Below, piece after piece: positions 33,463 to 42,540 of a stretch of 48,385 bases of DNA (its first letter is position 1; every line of letters starts with the position of its first letter). The notes beneath the pieces are model-generated. The model ran no database searches and was not told where the DNA came from. It saw nothing but the letters and a program-made list of their open reading frames with translations. A program made the translations under genes and the position numbers. The stretch lies in the NCBI GenBank assembly GCA_030147845.1, contig JASBUN010000059.1, forward strand, positions 1-48,385. The letters run 5' to 3'. Origin of the DNA: Gammaproteobacteria bacterium. Lineage in GTDB: Bacteria > Pseudomonadota > Gammaproteobacteria > JASBUN01.

Positions 33463-34416
33463 TCAAAGTTTCGGTAGCTTACCGAAAAAAAGCCGGCCGG
33501 CGGCATTCAATCGGCTCGTTAGACTCGCTGGTTTACGCGCAAAAGCGACCGAATTTTCGCCGTAGTAATAAGGAAAGTTGTTTAGCTTCCCCCGCACATG
33601 TTCGCCGATTGCTTCTAGCGATTTCAGCATCCTGACGGAATAATCGACGTCCGCGATTTGCCCGTAGGTCGCAGCACATGATTGTTCTTCCGTTACGGTA
33701 CAAAATGATATCAACCTGAATCCGGCAGCTTCGACCATACATTTAAGCGACACCGGATTAAAGAAATGCAAATGGCTCGGCCACACACTGTCCTTGAGGG
33801 GAATCGATGACTCTGTGGCTTTAAAGACAGGAAAATTTGGCTGGGTGATGTGAAGAAGACCGCCTGCACGTACCTTTCGGGACGCTTTGACCAGGTTATC
33901 CATTGGATTGACCATGTGCTCCAGGCTGTGCGAGTAGCGCAAAACATCCAATGAGTCGTTTTCGATTTGGTCGAATTCGCCGGGCGACATTACCTGAATG
34001 CCGCGGCGTTCGCCATAGTCGCGCGCCTCTTGAGAATAATCTACGCCGATCGCCGTGTTAAAGCCGACCGCAAGCGCCTGTTCAAGAAATAGTGGGAGGG
34101 AGCATCCGACATCGGCAATACACAAAGCCGCGCCGCCGTGTTTCGTCACCAAATCGACCGCGTGGTGCCGATAATATTCAATATTCGCCGCCTGGATCTC
34201 TTCTTGTCCATGGCCTTGGGTATACTCGGACGCATAAAACGCGTGCAACTGTTCGTCGCTCGGCATTTGCGCCCAAAAGATATGCCTACAATCGCGGCAG
34301 ATACGTAGCTCTCGCCCATCTTTGACACCGTATTTTGTCGGCGCGCTCGATCCGCATATCGGGCAAGCCGGTTGCGAGCGCCCGGGCGCATCATACGTTG
34401 AATGATGGGTTGCCAC
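33463..34416 (-). CDS. SAM-dependent methyltransferase with N-terminal zinc ribbon
   Basis: 317 residues from GTG 34416 (ggagg 4 nt upstream). A 'CPICGSS' ... 'CRDC' zinc ribbon opens the protein. A Methyltransf_23-type core follows: motif I is 'CIADVGCSLPLFLEQAL', the acidic loop is 'IGVDYSQEARDYGERRG', and then 'LDVLRYSHSLEHMVNPMDNL' and 'GGLLHITQPNF'. Such proteins often modify sugars in surface polysaccharides. The nearby glycosyltransferase (37226) is compatible but not adjacent. Confidence 0.88.
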   Translation of the reverse strand: MATHHSTYDAPGRSQPACPICGSSAPTKYGVKDGRELRICRDCRHIFWAQMPSDEQLHAFYASEYTQGHGQEEIQAANIEYYRHHAVDLVTKHGGAALCIADVGCSLPLFLEQALAVGFNTAIGVDYSQEARDYGERRGIQVMSPGEFDQIENDSLDVLRYSHSLEHMVNPMDNLVKASRKVRAGGLLHITQPNFPVFKATESSIPLKDSVWPSHLHFFNPVSLKCMVEAAGFRLISFCTVTEEQSCAATYGQIADVDYSVRMLKSLEAIGEHVRGKLNNFPYYYGENSVAFARKPASLTSRLNAAGRLFFGKLPKL

Positions 34417-35180
34417 ATTACCTCCGTGCAGTGCCGAACGCGCATCTCCAATGGAAGAATGATCCGCACAAGCGCTATTGCGGTACGCTCAGCCGAGCCG
34501 CCATACCTGCCATCCGCGTAATTTTGCCTCGCCTTTCATCGCATGCAGCTTGTGTTTTCGGCGATTTTACCTGCGTAACGCAGACTTAGCATCTCCGCAG
34601 TCAGACTTCACGATGTTACACCAGAATGGGCGTGCCCGGCTGCGGATACCACAGGGACGGATCAAACTCCGACTTGTCCGGTGACCGCTATGCCGCCGCC
34701 TAACCACCGCGTGTGGCGCGTTACGTCGACCGTGCCGCGCCACAACCAGGGCGCGTGACTGCGTGACATTAACCATCGGGCTGCATTCAGTTGCACCCAT
34801 CGATCACGCCGCCGTCGATATCATTTCGGACGAATTACCAACAATTACCGTTTTTACGCCAGCGCCCAACAACAGCCTGACAGTGGCGAGGGCGATGTCG
34901 CCAGAACCGCCTACGATGGGGCCAAAGGCTGGTCTACCATTTCCATGAATTAGCGCCCCAAGGTAGTTGCGGAGACGGTTCGCTTATGGAACGCTGTAGT
35001 AATCGGGAAACGACGTATCAATTGGTACGACAGTTACTCACTAATACAAAGTTGTGAACGATCGCGCAGCGAATATATAGCGCGTGAGATTCAGCCACGC
35101 GTTCGGCATCGATTTTTTACGCCAACATGTCGCGCGAATCAGCAATGGCTTAACCGGACATTTTCGGTCGGATAGAACAG
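34417..35180. other. Gene-free region, 0.76 kb
   Basis: Short open frames on both strands have no recognisable domains or ribosome-binding sites. No tRNA, repeat or strong hairpin was seen. It may be degraded coding DNA. Confidence 0.4.
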
Positions 35181-35597
35181 ATGAAAATCGAATATAAAAT
35201 CAACGCGCCCGTATCTACCGATCAATTTATTAGCGTGTTGCGCGCATCGACGCTCGGCGCACGCAGACCCATCGAAGATCGCGAATGCATGGAAGGTATG
35301 GTTAAAAACAGCAATCTAATGATAAGCGCCTGGGATGGTGATGAGTTGATTGGTATCGCTCGTTCTATGACCGATTTCCATTACGCCTGTTATCTGTCGG
35401 ATCTCGCGGTGCACCACAAATACCAAAAAATCGGTATAGGAAAGAAACTGCAAAGTATAACGCAAGGACAATTGGGTCCTCATTGCAAGTTGATCTTGAT
35501 CGCCGCGCCCGACGCCAATTCGTACTACGAGCACGTCGGATTTACGAACAATCCGAGATGCTGGATTCTTGGTCGAGACGGTAATATTCGCCGCTAA
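35181..35597 (+). CDS. GNAT family N-acetyltransferase
   Basis: 138 residues. The acetyl-CoA binding motif is 'LSDLAVHHKYQKIGIGKKLQ', with the Gln-x-x-Gly-x-Gly loop. The C-terminal motif is 'ANSYYEHVGFTNNPRCWIL'. The composition is more AT-rich than the neighbours, and it is isolated between gaps, which may indicate transfer. The acyl acceptor is unknown. The ribosome-binding site is weak. Confidence 0.88.
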   Translation: MKIEYKINAPVSTDQFISVLRASTLGARRPIEDRECMEGMVKNSNLMISAWDGDELIGIARSMTDFHYACYLSDLAVHHKYQKIGIGKKLQSITQGQLGPHCKLILIAAPDANSYYEHVGFTNNPRCWILGRDGNIRR

Positions 35598-35809
35598 TGG
35601 CGCCACGCATCGAAAGTAGAGGAGTGTTTCCGTTGTGGTCCACTCCGGGCGCAGCGGCGCCGAACGGCTGACCCGGCCCCGGCGTTCGACAAACAAATTA
35701 GGCGGCATTCGGTTCCTATCGGGCGTATCTTAACCACGGCACGGTACAGCGCTGGAATCGGCTACCACCGATCTCCTGTGTCGACCAGCACAAGACCTGG
35801 AGGGTGAAA

Positions 35810-36298
35810 ATGCTACTCGAAGGATCATGCCATTGCGGTAGTGTGCACTTCACTGTAGAAAGTGCGCATCCTTATCCATTCAATCTGTGTTATTGCTCGA
35901 TCTGTCGCAAGACCGCCGGCGGTGGCGGTTACGCCATTAACCTAGGCGGCGACTACGAAACATTGCACGTTGAGGGTAAGAAGTACATCAGTGCCTATCA
36001 AGCACGTATCAAAGACCCCGATACCGGCGAGGTTCGCGAGAGCCCGGGACGCAGGCACTTCTGTAAAAAGTGCGGCAGCGCGCTCTGGCTATGGGATCCA
36101 CGATGGCCCGAACTCGTCCATCCATTTGCATCGGCGATCGATACTGAACTGCCCACACCGCCCGAACGTACTCACATGATGCTGGGTTCAAAGGCGACGT
36201 GGGTCCCAGTACACGCCGACCCGGCGGATCAGCGGTTTGATGTATACCCCAACGAATCACTCGCACAGTGGCATCAGCGATTAGCACTTGAAGAGTGA
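35810..36298 (+). CDS. GFA family zinc protein
   Basis: 162 residues from ATG 35810, because ggagg ends 6 nt before it; a GTG at 35804 directly abuts that site. The cysteine clusters are 'GSCHCGSVHF', 'CYCSICRKTAGG' and 'FCKKCGSALWLW'. The C-terminal 'HMMLGSKATWVPVHADPADQRFDVYP' identifies a subfamily different from the GFA protein at 4428-4847. The reaction is unknown. Confidence 0.88.
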   Translation: MLLEGSCHCGSVHFTVESAHPYPFNLCYCSICRKTAGGGGYAINLGGDYETLHVEGKKYISAYQARIKDPDTGEVRESPGRRHFCKKCGSALWLWDPRWPELVHPFASAIDTELPTPPERTHMMLGSKATWVPVHADPADQRFDVYPNESLAQWHQRLALEE

Positions 36299-36388
36299 AC
36301 GCCCTGAGACGTCGGCGCCGGTGTCAAGATGACTAGGCGCACTCAGGCCTGTCCATCGGACCTGTCTATTTTTGAGCGGAGACCGGCA

Positions 36389-37084
36389 TTGAAGATTATC
36401 GGCCTGATAGGCGGAATGAGTTGGGAGTCGACAGTTCATTACTACCGCCAGATCAACCAAGCGGTAAAAGACCGTCTGGGCGGCTTACATTCGGCCAAGA
36501 TCATTTTATATAGCGTTGACTTTCATGACATTGAGCAACTGCAGCGCGCGGGTGACTGGCAAGCTGCGGGACAAGCGTTGGCCGCGGCCGCCCGCTCACT
36601 CGAAGCGGCCGGTTGCGATTTCCTGGTCTTGTGTACCAACACTATGCACAAGGTCGCCGCTCACATAGAAGCCGCCGCCTCCATTCCATTGCTGCACATT
36701 GCCGACCCCACCGCGACGGCAATCAAACGAGCAGGTCACACCACCGTCGGCTTGCTCGGCACACGGTTCACGATGGAAGAGACCTTTTACCGTGCACGCT
36801 TGACTGAACGTCACGGACTTCAGGTGCTGGTCCCGAATGCGGAAGATCGCCACGTCATTCATCGCATCATCTACGAACAGCTTTGTCTCGGGATTGTCTT
36901 GCCCGAGTCGAGGACAGCATATTGCCGCATCATGGACCGCGTGGAATCACAGGGTGCGCAGGCCATTATCCTGGGGTGCACCGAGATATCCTTACTCGTC
37001 GGCCCGCAAGACACCGGAATTCCGTTGTTCGATACCACGCTCATCCACGCGCGCGCGGCTGCGCAACAGGCGCTCTCTACTTAG
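36389..37084 (+). CDS. Aspartate/glutamate racemase family protein (YgeA-like)
   Basis: 231 residues from TTG 36389, with ggag 7 nt upstream. The length and the opening 'KIIGLIGGMSWESTVHYYRQIN' match E. coli YgeA, a broad-spectrum amino-acid racemase. The two catalytic cysteines are in 'VLCTNTMHKVA' and 'ILGCTEISLLV'. PLP is not used; two Cys act as acid and base. A small D-amino-acid or glutamate/aspartate racemase role is likely. Confidence 0.9.
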   Translation: MKIIGLIGGMSWESTVHYYRQINQAVKDRLGGLHSAKIILYSVDFHDIEQLQRAGDWQAAGQALAAAARSLEAAGCDFLVLCTNTMHKVAAHIEAAASIPLLHIADPTATAIKRAGHTTVGLLGTRFTMEETFYRARLTERHGLQVLVPNAEDRHVIHRIIYEQLCLGIVLPESRTAYCRIMDRVESQGAQAIILGCTEISLLVGPQDTGIPLFDTTLIHARAAAQQALST

Positions 37085-37225
37085 CTTTGCGTGCGCAGCA
37101 ATCAGCCGACGTTTACGTGTTCGCGATGCGTCCTGTGACGACGCTATCTGACGGACCGAATTGTTTTTTAGAACGATTTAGGCGGATGCGCTGCTCAATG
37201 CGGAAAAACCACGCCGAGCCGTGCG

Positions 37226-38077
37226 TTAACGCACACCACCTCGGAGCGTTCGCGGAATCCACAGCGGCTTCCACCAACGTGCAGACTTGCGTGCAATGCG
37301 GTTGCTACGTGCGTTTTCTTTGACGATTTTCCAGGTAAAATTCAAGAAAATGCGGCTGTGCCCCTGCTCCTTGCCCCATTCCTCAATTTGCCTTTTTTTG
37401 GATGCATCAATTGGTGTGTTATAGCTCAGATCCCGTTCCAGAGAGTGGTAGGAGCGGCTGCGCTCGATGTCTTGTCGATGGAAGCACCAATACCGTTTGG
37501 GCAGATAACGCTGCCAGGCGCCGTGATACTTGCGGAACTTGACGAAACGATAATCCTCGGCGCCGTAATGGCCACTGAACTCTTCGTCGTACCCATACAA
37601 ACGGAAGAAATGGGCCCGCGACATAAAGAAGGTATTCGAATGCCCCTTACCGATACGCCCGGTCTGCATGTCGCGTTTGCGAATTTTGTAAAAGCGTGCG
37701 TTACAATCACGCGTCTCGACCATCTTGCGCAGCGTGTGTTCGGGAAACTCGTGATCGACATCGGTGATGAGTATCTTATCCGACTTGGCGTAGGTTACGC
37801 CGAGATTGCGCGCTCCGGCTTGATTCCAGCGGATGTCTTCGTTGATGCGCAACCAGATAATATTCAGCCCCAAATCGGGGATTTCAAACTGAAGCGGGGA
37901 GCCATCGTCGACCACCACGAACTGAATCACATCCAGTAGCGCCGCATCATATTGCGCATATCGCGACAACAAAGCGAGGATAGCCGAGCCGTCCGCCTGA
38001 TTGAAATAAAAGTGCGTCACGTAACTCAAACGGATATGCGATTTATCCCTCGCATCCAGGCTTTCTTCCAACGTCAC
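37226..38077 (-). CDS. Family 2-like glycosyltransferase
   Basis: 283 residues from GTG 38077 (ggagg 8 nt upstream); a TTG at 38095 is an alternative. The GT-A fold starts 'RLSYVTHFYFNQ', with 'FVVVDDGSPL'. The DxD metal site is 'ITDVDHEF'. 'YGYDEEFSGHYGAEDYRF' is the acceptor-side acidic motif of GT2 (ED). It has no membrane helix. It may act on surface polysaccharide or on another acceptor; no polysaccharide cluster is seen around it. Confidence 0.82.
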   Translation of the reverse strand: MTLEESLDARDKSHIRLSYVTHFYFNQADGSAILALLSRYAQYDAALLDVIQFVVVDDGSPLQFEIPDLGLNIIWLRINEDIRWNQAGARNLGVTYAKSDKILITDVDHEFPEHTLRKMVETRDCNARFYKIRKRDMQTGRIGKGHSNTFFMSRAHFFRLYGYDEEFSGHYGAEDYRFVKFRKYHGAWQRYLPKRYWCFHRQDIERSRSYHSLERDLSYNTPIDASKKRQIEEWGKEQGHSRIFLNFTWKIVKENARSNRIARKSARWWKPLWIPRTLRGGVR

Positions 38078-38890
38078 CCGGGCAACCTCCCACAACTTCT
38101 TATCGACGAATTAGCAGTATTATTAGTATTAACGGCCACCAGCCCCTAAAACGATACCAACAAAAAAATGGCCGCGCGAACTGCTCCTCAACGGCAACGG
38201 CATCGCTAGTCAAGTAAAGTATTGGTCGCGCAGTGAAGCCGCCTGTTGCTCTTATTTAGCACAAATCAGAAATTTCCAATAGAGGAAGGAGGGAATAACT
38301 TTTCGCACTCATTCCTCAGTGCAGAACCGCACCGCGGTTGGGCGCCGCTATTGCTCATGTCGCCTGCGATGGGATAGCGCTACGCCATCGACGCGCGCCT
38401 GAGTTTTTCCATCGTCTGCCGCAACCGTTAAACGTATCAATAGTTGCAAGCACGCACCACTCCATTTTGGCGCGGTTTCCGGATTATCGGCCTCGGCCAG
38501 TTCATCGCCAACCCACCATACCGCGCACTACGGGCTTGATTCGAAAGTACACCGTGGTTGAAAGCACCGGGCAGACAATGCACACAGCGGACGGTCTCCG
38601 ACATCCGCTGCGTTAAGAAATACAATGCCGCACCCGGGAGCGCGACCGCGACGACAGCTTCATTCATAAACCGTCCGCTTCCAGCGTTACACGGACAGCT
38701 CCTGCCCGACGCCGCAGCAGTAGCCCCTTTAAACGACGTTGCGAAAACACTATATCAACATTTCGTAAACTTTCATGCGTTTCAACTTCCACACTTCGTG
38801 CTACGCTGTCAGTCAAACGCGCGCAGGAAGTAAGCTGCGGCTACACGACGACAAACCCTGCCACGCCACCACAATTGGAAATTTTAGTCC
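38078..38890. other. Gene-free region, 0.8 kb
   Basis: Divergent spacer between the glycosyltransferase and the COG4705 gene. Several short frames occur but none has a recognisable domain. No repeat or RNA was recognised. Confidence 0.4.
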
Positions 38891-39643
38891 ATGGAAAAGC
38901 AAGAAGTACTTAGCAAAGTGCCCGAGGTAACACTGCTCTTCTGGGTGATAAAAATACTGGCGACGACGCTCGGCGAGACCGGCGGCGACGCGGTATCGAT
39001 GTCGATGCACCTGGGCTATCTGGTGGGTTCCGGCATCTTTCTCGTTATTTTCATCATCGCCGTCAGTATTCAAATTGCCGCCGAAAAATTTCATCCGATT
39101 TTATACTGGACGACTATCGTCGCCACCACCACCGTCGGCACGACGCTGGCTGACTTCGCCGATCGCTCACTCGGCATTGGTTATGCTGGCGGAACAACCA
39201 TCTTGTTCGCTTTGCTCATTGCATCGCTGTTTATCTGGCACCGCACCATGGGATCCATCTCTGTCGATACCGTCAGCTCACCAAAATCCGAAATGTTCTA
39301 TTGGGTAACGATTATGTTCTCGCAAACGCTCGGCACGGCACTGGGCGACTGGACCGCCGACACCGCAAATCTCGGCTACGGCGGAGGCGCAATCGTGTTC
39401 GGCGTAATGCTCATGATCATTTCCGCAGCGTATTTCTGGACGCATATTTCACGCACCGCATTATTTTGGGCGGCATTTATTCTTACGCGACCGCTCGGCG
39501 CCGTGGTTGGTGATTTTCTCGACAAACCGGTAAGTCACGGCGGCTTGGCGTTGAGCCGTTATTCTGCTTCTGCCGCACTCATCGCACTAATATTATTTTT
39601 TATATTCTTCTTCTCGCACAAACCGGCCGCGCGGGCGCATTGA
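38891..39643 (+). CDS. COG4705 membrane protein with fourfold internal repeat
   Basis: 250 residues, with about eight hydrophobic helices. A motif of the form Thr-x-x-Gly-x-x-x-(Gly/Ala)-Asp occurs four times: 25-33 'TTLGETGGD', 80-88 'TTVGTTLAD', 145-153 'QTLGTALGD' and 200-208 'RPLGAVVGD'. The spacing is about 55-65 residues, and three copies are followed by a 'LGxGxGG'-like turn. The family is widespread and uncharacterised; repeated intramembrane Asp suggest a transporter or channel. Confidence 0.88.
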   Translation: MEKQEVLSKVPEVTLLFWVIKILATTLGETGGDAVSMSMHLGYLVGSGIFLVIFIIAVSIQIAAEKFHPILYWTTIVATTTVGTTLADFADRSLGIGYAGGTTILFALLIASLFIWHRTMGSISVDTVSSPKSEMFYWVTIMFSQTLGTALGDWTADTANLGYGGGAIVFGVMLMIISAAYFWTHISRTALFWAAFILTRPLGAVVGDFLDKPVSHGGLALSRYSASAALIALILFFIFFFSHKPAARAH

Positions 39644-39885
39644 CAGCGGCGCCTTGGCCCCTTGGGATTGGGTCTGGTTCAGCGCGAATCACGTTCCGTT
39701 CTCACTCGTTCATGCCACCCGACTGGGGCTCAATATTCCGGACAACTTCGCCGTCCATATACCCAGTTTTGGCGGCCAGCCGAATGGTGGCTCAACGGAG
39801 CAGCATAGAGCCGCAATGACCCATGTCATCGCCGGCCAGTCTAGCGAAGTGTAAAATGAAGCCGGAAATCTCTGTTTCGCGCTCA

Positions 39886-40530
39886 TCACCGAGCCGTTAT
39901 TGACCGCAAACTAGCCTTAGCGGCCGCCACTACCTCTTGACCCCAGGCGCAATCCACCACGCGCGCAAACACAGTGCCCATACAGAGAAGTGCGGCGTCG
40001 TGGTGAGCGGGGCTGGTGCCAGCACAGCAGTCGGCGACCACCGCCACCCGGTAGTCGTGGTTACGAGCCGAGACCACCGTACCAAGCACGCAGATGTCCG
40101 TGTCAACACCGCATACCAATACGTTGCGCACGCCGAGACCGCGCAACAGTAGATCCAGGTCGGTGGCCTCGAACGCATCGTAACGGCGCTTGTAGACGTG
40201 ATAGTCCGCTGGCGCCACGCTGAGAGCCGGATGAAGCTCAGCGCCGACGGTGCCCTCCTCACAATGGCGTGGATCGTATTCCACCTCAATGCCATAGTCG
40301 CTGGTATCGGCGCGGTGCACCTCATGTGTGAATACTACCGGCACGCCGCCGGCGCGGGCAGCGGCGGTAAGTTGGTTTACGGATCTCAGGATCGCCTCAC
40401 CGCCATGGGCCATCAGCGGCGCGCCGGACAGGAGGAAGTCCCTCTGCATATCCACCACCACAACTGCCTGCAGCTGGGTAACGAAGCGGCGTCGGAATTC
40501 GTTGTCATCGGGTCGTTCGTGTTCGGCCAT
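39886..40530 (-). CDS. Isochorismatase-family cysteine hydrolase
   Basis: 214 residues. The catalytic triad of the family is visible: Asp in 'VVVVDMQRDF', Lys in 'HVYKRRYDAF' and Cys in 'VCGVDTDICVLGT'. Such enzymes cleave amide or ureido bonds (N-carbamoylsarcosine, ureidoacrylate, biuret, nicotinamide) or vinyl ethers. It is the last gene of the ABC operon, 13 bp after the upstream ATPase gene, with ggag 8 nt before ATG. The context with an amidase and RidA favours hydrolysis of a nitrogen compound. The exact substrate is not known. Confidence 0.88.
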   Translation of the reverse strand: MAEHERPDDNEFRRRFVTQLQAVVVVDMQRDFLLSGAPLMAHGGEAILRSVNQLTAAARAGGVPVVFTHEVHRADTSDYGIEVEYDPRHCEEGTVGAELHPALSVAPADYHVYKRRYDAFEATDLDLLLRGLGVRNVLVCGVDTDICVLGTVVSARNHDYRVAVVADCCAGTSPAHHDAALLCMGTVFARVVDCAWGQEVVAAAKASLRSITAR

Positions 40531-40543
40531 GACGGCGACTCCA

Positions 40544-41578
40544 TCAAGTAACGGGAACGCGTTCCGCGACCGGCAGGATCGGCGACAAATCCGCCGCGCA
40601 CGACGCGCCGTACAGATGACAAGCGACTGTATGGGTTAGGTCAGCGCCTGCTGGTCGCAGTACCGGCACCGTTGTGCGGCAGACGTCGCTGGCTTCGCCG
40701 CAGCGGGGATGAAAAGGACAGCCGGCGGGCGGTGTCTCGGGGCTGGGCGGATCGCCGATGGGCAGTGTTCGGTGACGCCGACGAGTAGGATCAGGCACTG
40801 GCACGGCGTCGATAAGGACGCGGGTGTAGGGATGTCGGGGTGCGCTGAAGACCGCGTCCACCGGGCCGTACTCCATCACTTGGCCTAAATACATCACCAT
40901 GATGGTGTCGCTGATGTAGCGCACCACAGCCAGATCATGGGAGATGAAGACATAAGTCAGACCCAGACCTCGACGCAGACCGACCAGCAGGTTGAGAATT
41001 TGGGACTGGACCGACACGTCTAGGGCCGATACAGCTTCATCACACACCAATAGCTTCGGATTGAGGGCGACCGCCCGGGCGATACAGATACGCTGACGTT
41101 GGCCACCCGAGAACTCGTGCGGGTACAGCTCCGCTACGTCGGCGCCCAAACCCACCTGTTCGAGTAGCTCCGCGACCCGTTGGCGGCGTTCGGTCCGGCG
41201 CCCGATTCGGTGAATGATCAGGGGCTCCTCAATGAGCTGGCCCGCCGTCATTCGCGGGTCAAGGGATGCGAAGGGGTCCTGGAACACCATCTGCATTCGC
41301 CTGCGTCGCCGGCGCATCTGCTGCCGGGGCAGTCGCGTGATATCCTCCCCATCGAACCAGATGTCGCCGCCGCTAGGCTCCACCAACCGCAGCAGCAATC
41401 GCGCCAGGGTGGACTTACCGCAGCCTGACTCGCCGACTATGCCAAGCGTCTCACCGGGACGCAAACGGAAACTTATCCCGCGTACCGCATGGATCTCGGT
41501 ACGCCGTCCACGCAGGGCGAAGCGCTTCTCCAGTTCACTAACTTCCACTAAGTAATTCAAGGCACGGGATTCCAGCAA
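40544..41578 (-). CDS. Oligopeptide/dipeptide-type ABC transporter ATP-binding protein (OppF/DppF class)
   Basis: 344 residues from TTG 41578. A TTG at 41560, overlapping the previous stop as TTGA, is an alternative start. Walker A is 'GESGCGKST', the signature is 'FSGGQRQRICIARA', and Walker B is 'LLVCDEAVSALDV' with the H-loop 'FISHDLAVV'. The C-terminal 'HPYTRVLIDAVPVPDP' and Cys-containing 'CPFHPRCGEASDVC' are typical of the Opp/Dpp ATPase tail. It energises the permease pair encoded upstream. Confidence 0.93.
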   Translation of the reverse strand: MLESRALNYLVEVSELEKRFALRGRRTEIHAVRGISFRLRPGETLGIVGESGCGKSTLARLLLRLVEPSGGDIWFDGEDITRLPRQQMRRRRRRMQMVFQDPFASLDPRMTAGQLIEEPLIIHRIGRRTERRQRVAELLEQVGLGADVAELYPHEFSGGQRQRICIARAVALNPKLLVCDEAVSALDVSVQSQILNLLVGLRRGLGLTYVFISHDLAVVRYISDTIMVMYLGQVMEYGPVDAVFSAPRHPYTRVLIDAVPVPDPTRRRHRTLPIGDPPSPETPPAGCPFHPRCGEASDVCRTTVPVLRPAGADLTHTVACHLYGASCAADLSPILPVAERVPVT

Positions 41579-42528
41579 GCAACACGATGCAGAGGACCGA
41601 CATCGCTAAACGGCGGCACGTCTACTCGACAGCGGGCCACCGCTCGTGCGCAGCGACCGCAAAAGTGGCACCCAGCGGCGCCACGCCGCCCGGGGGAAGG
41701 CACGCTGCCGGCGATGGTCGGCAGCGGACTACGCGGGGAGTCCAAACGCAAGGTAGAGTCCAGCAGGCCGCGCGAATAAGGATGGCGAGGACGAGCAAAC
41801 AACGCCTCCACGGTAGTCTCCTCCACCACCCGCCCCGCATACATTACTAATACCCGTTGGCAAAATTCCGCTACCACGCCGAGATCGTGGGTGATTAGCA
41901 GAATGCCGGCGTCGATGCGGTCGTTGAGGTTTCGCAGCAAATCCAGTATCTGTGCCTGTATGGTTGCATCCAAAGCGGTGGTCGGCTCGTCCGCGACCAC
42001 CAGCGATGGCTGCGCGATGAGCGCCATGGCGATCATTACCCGCTGACGGATACCACCGGAGAGTTCATGAGGATACTGACCCATACGGCGTTCCGGCGCG
42101 GTCACGCCAACCTGCTGTAGCATGTCCATCGCTGCCGCCGCCCGCGCACGCCGCGAGCCAGCGAGACGGTGGATCTTCAGTACCTCGGTGAGCTGGTAGC
42201 CGACGGTGTAGGTGGGGTTGAGGCTGGTCATCGGCTCCTGGAAGATAGTACCAATACGCAAACCGCGCAGGGCACGCAGTTCTCGCGCTGACAGGGTCAG
42301 CATATCGGCCCCCTCGAAGCGCGCTTCGCCACCGGTAACGCGTGCCAGCCCCGCCGGCAGCAGACCAAGGATGGACATCGCGGTAACACTCTTGCCGCAG
42401 CCCGATTCGCCCACTAGGCCCACCACTTCACCGCGACTAATGGAGAACGACACGTCTTCGATCACGGACAAGTCACGACCGGCGCTACGAAAAGCCACCG
42501 ATAGGCCACGGACGTCGAGAAGCCGCAC
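41557..42528 (-). CDS. Oligopeptide/dipeptide-type ABC transporter ATP-binding protein (OppD/DppD class)
   Basis: 323 residues from GTG 42528, with ggagg 7 nt upstream. Walker A is 'GESGCGKSVTAMSILGLLP', the signature is 'LSGGIRQRVMIAMAL' and Walker B is 'LVVADEPTTALDATIQAQILDLL'. The tail has 'HPYSRGLLDSTLRL' and 'GCHFCGRCARAVARC'. It overlaps the next ATPase gene by up to 22 bp. Together they form the heterodimeric ATPase of the uptake system. Confidence 0.93.
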   Translation of the reverse strand: MRLLDVRGLSVAFRSAGRDLSVIEDVSFSISRGEVVGLVGESGCGKSVTAMSILGLLPAGLARVTGGEARFEGADMLTLSARELRALRGLRIGTIFQEPMTSLNPTYTVGYQLTEVLKIHRLAGSRRARAAAAMDMLQQVGVTAPERRMGQYPHELSGGIRQRVMIAMALIAQPSLVVADEPTTALDATIQAQILDLLRNLNDRIDAGILLITHDLGVVAEFCQRVLVMYAGRVVEETTVEALFARPRHPYSRGLLDSTLRLDSPRSPLPTIAGSVPSPGRRGAAGCHFCGRCARAVARCRVDVPPFSDVGPLHRVACWNPVP

Positions 42529-42540
42529 TACCCTACCTCC

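Noticed and set aside
39886..40530. Assignment as RutB or biuret hydrolase
   Set aside because: The catalytic triad fits many isochorismatase-like enzymes and no substrate-specific motif could be identified by eye.
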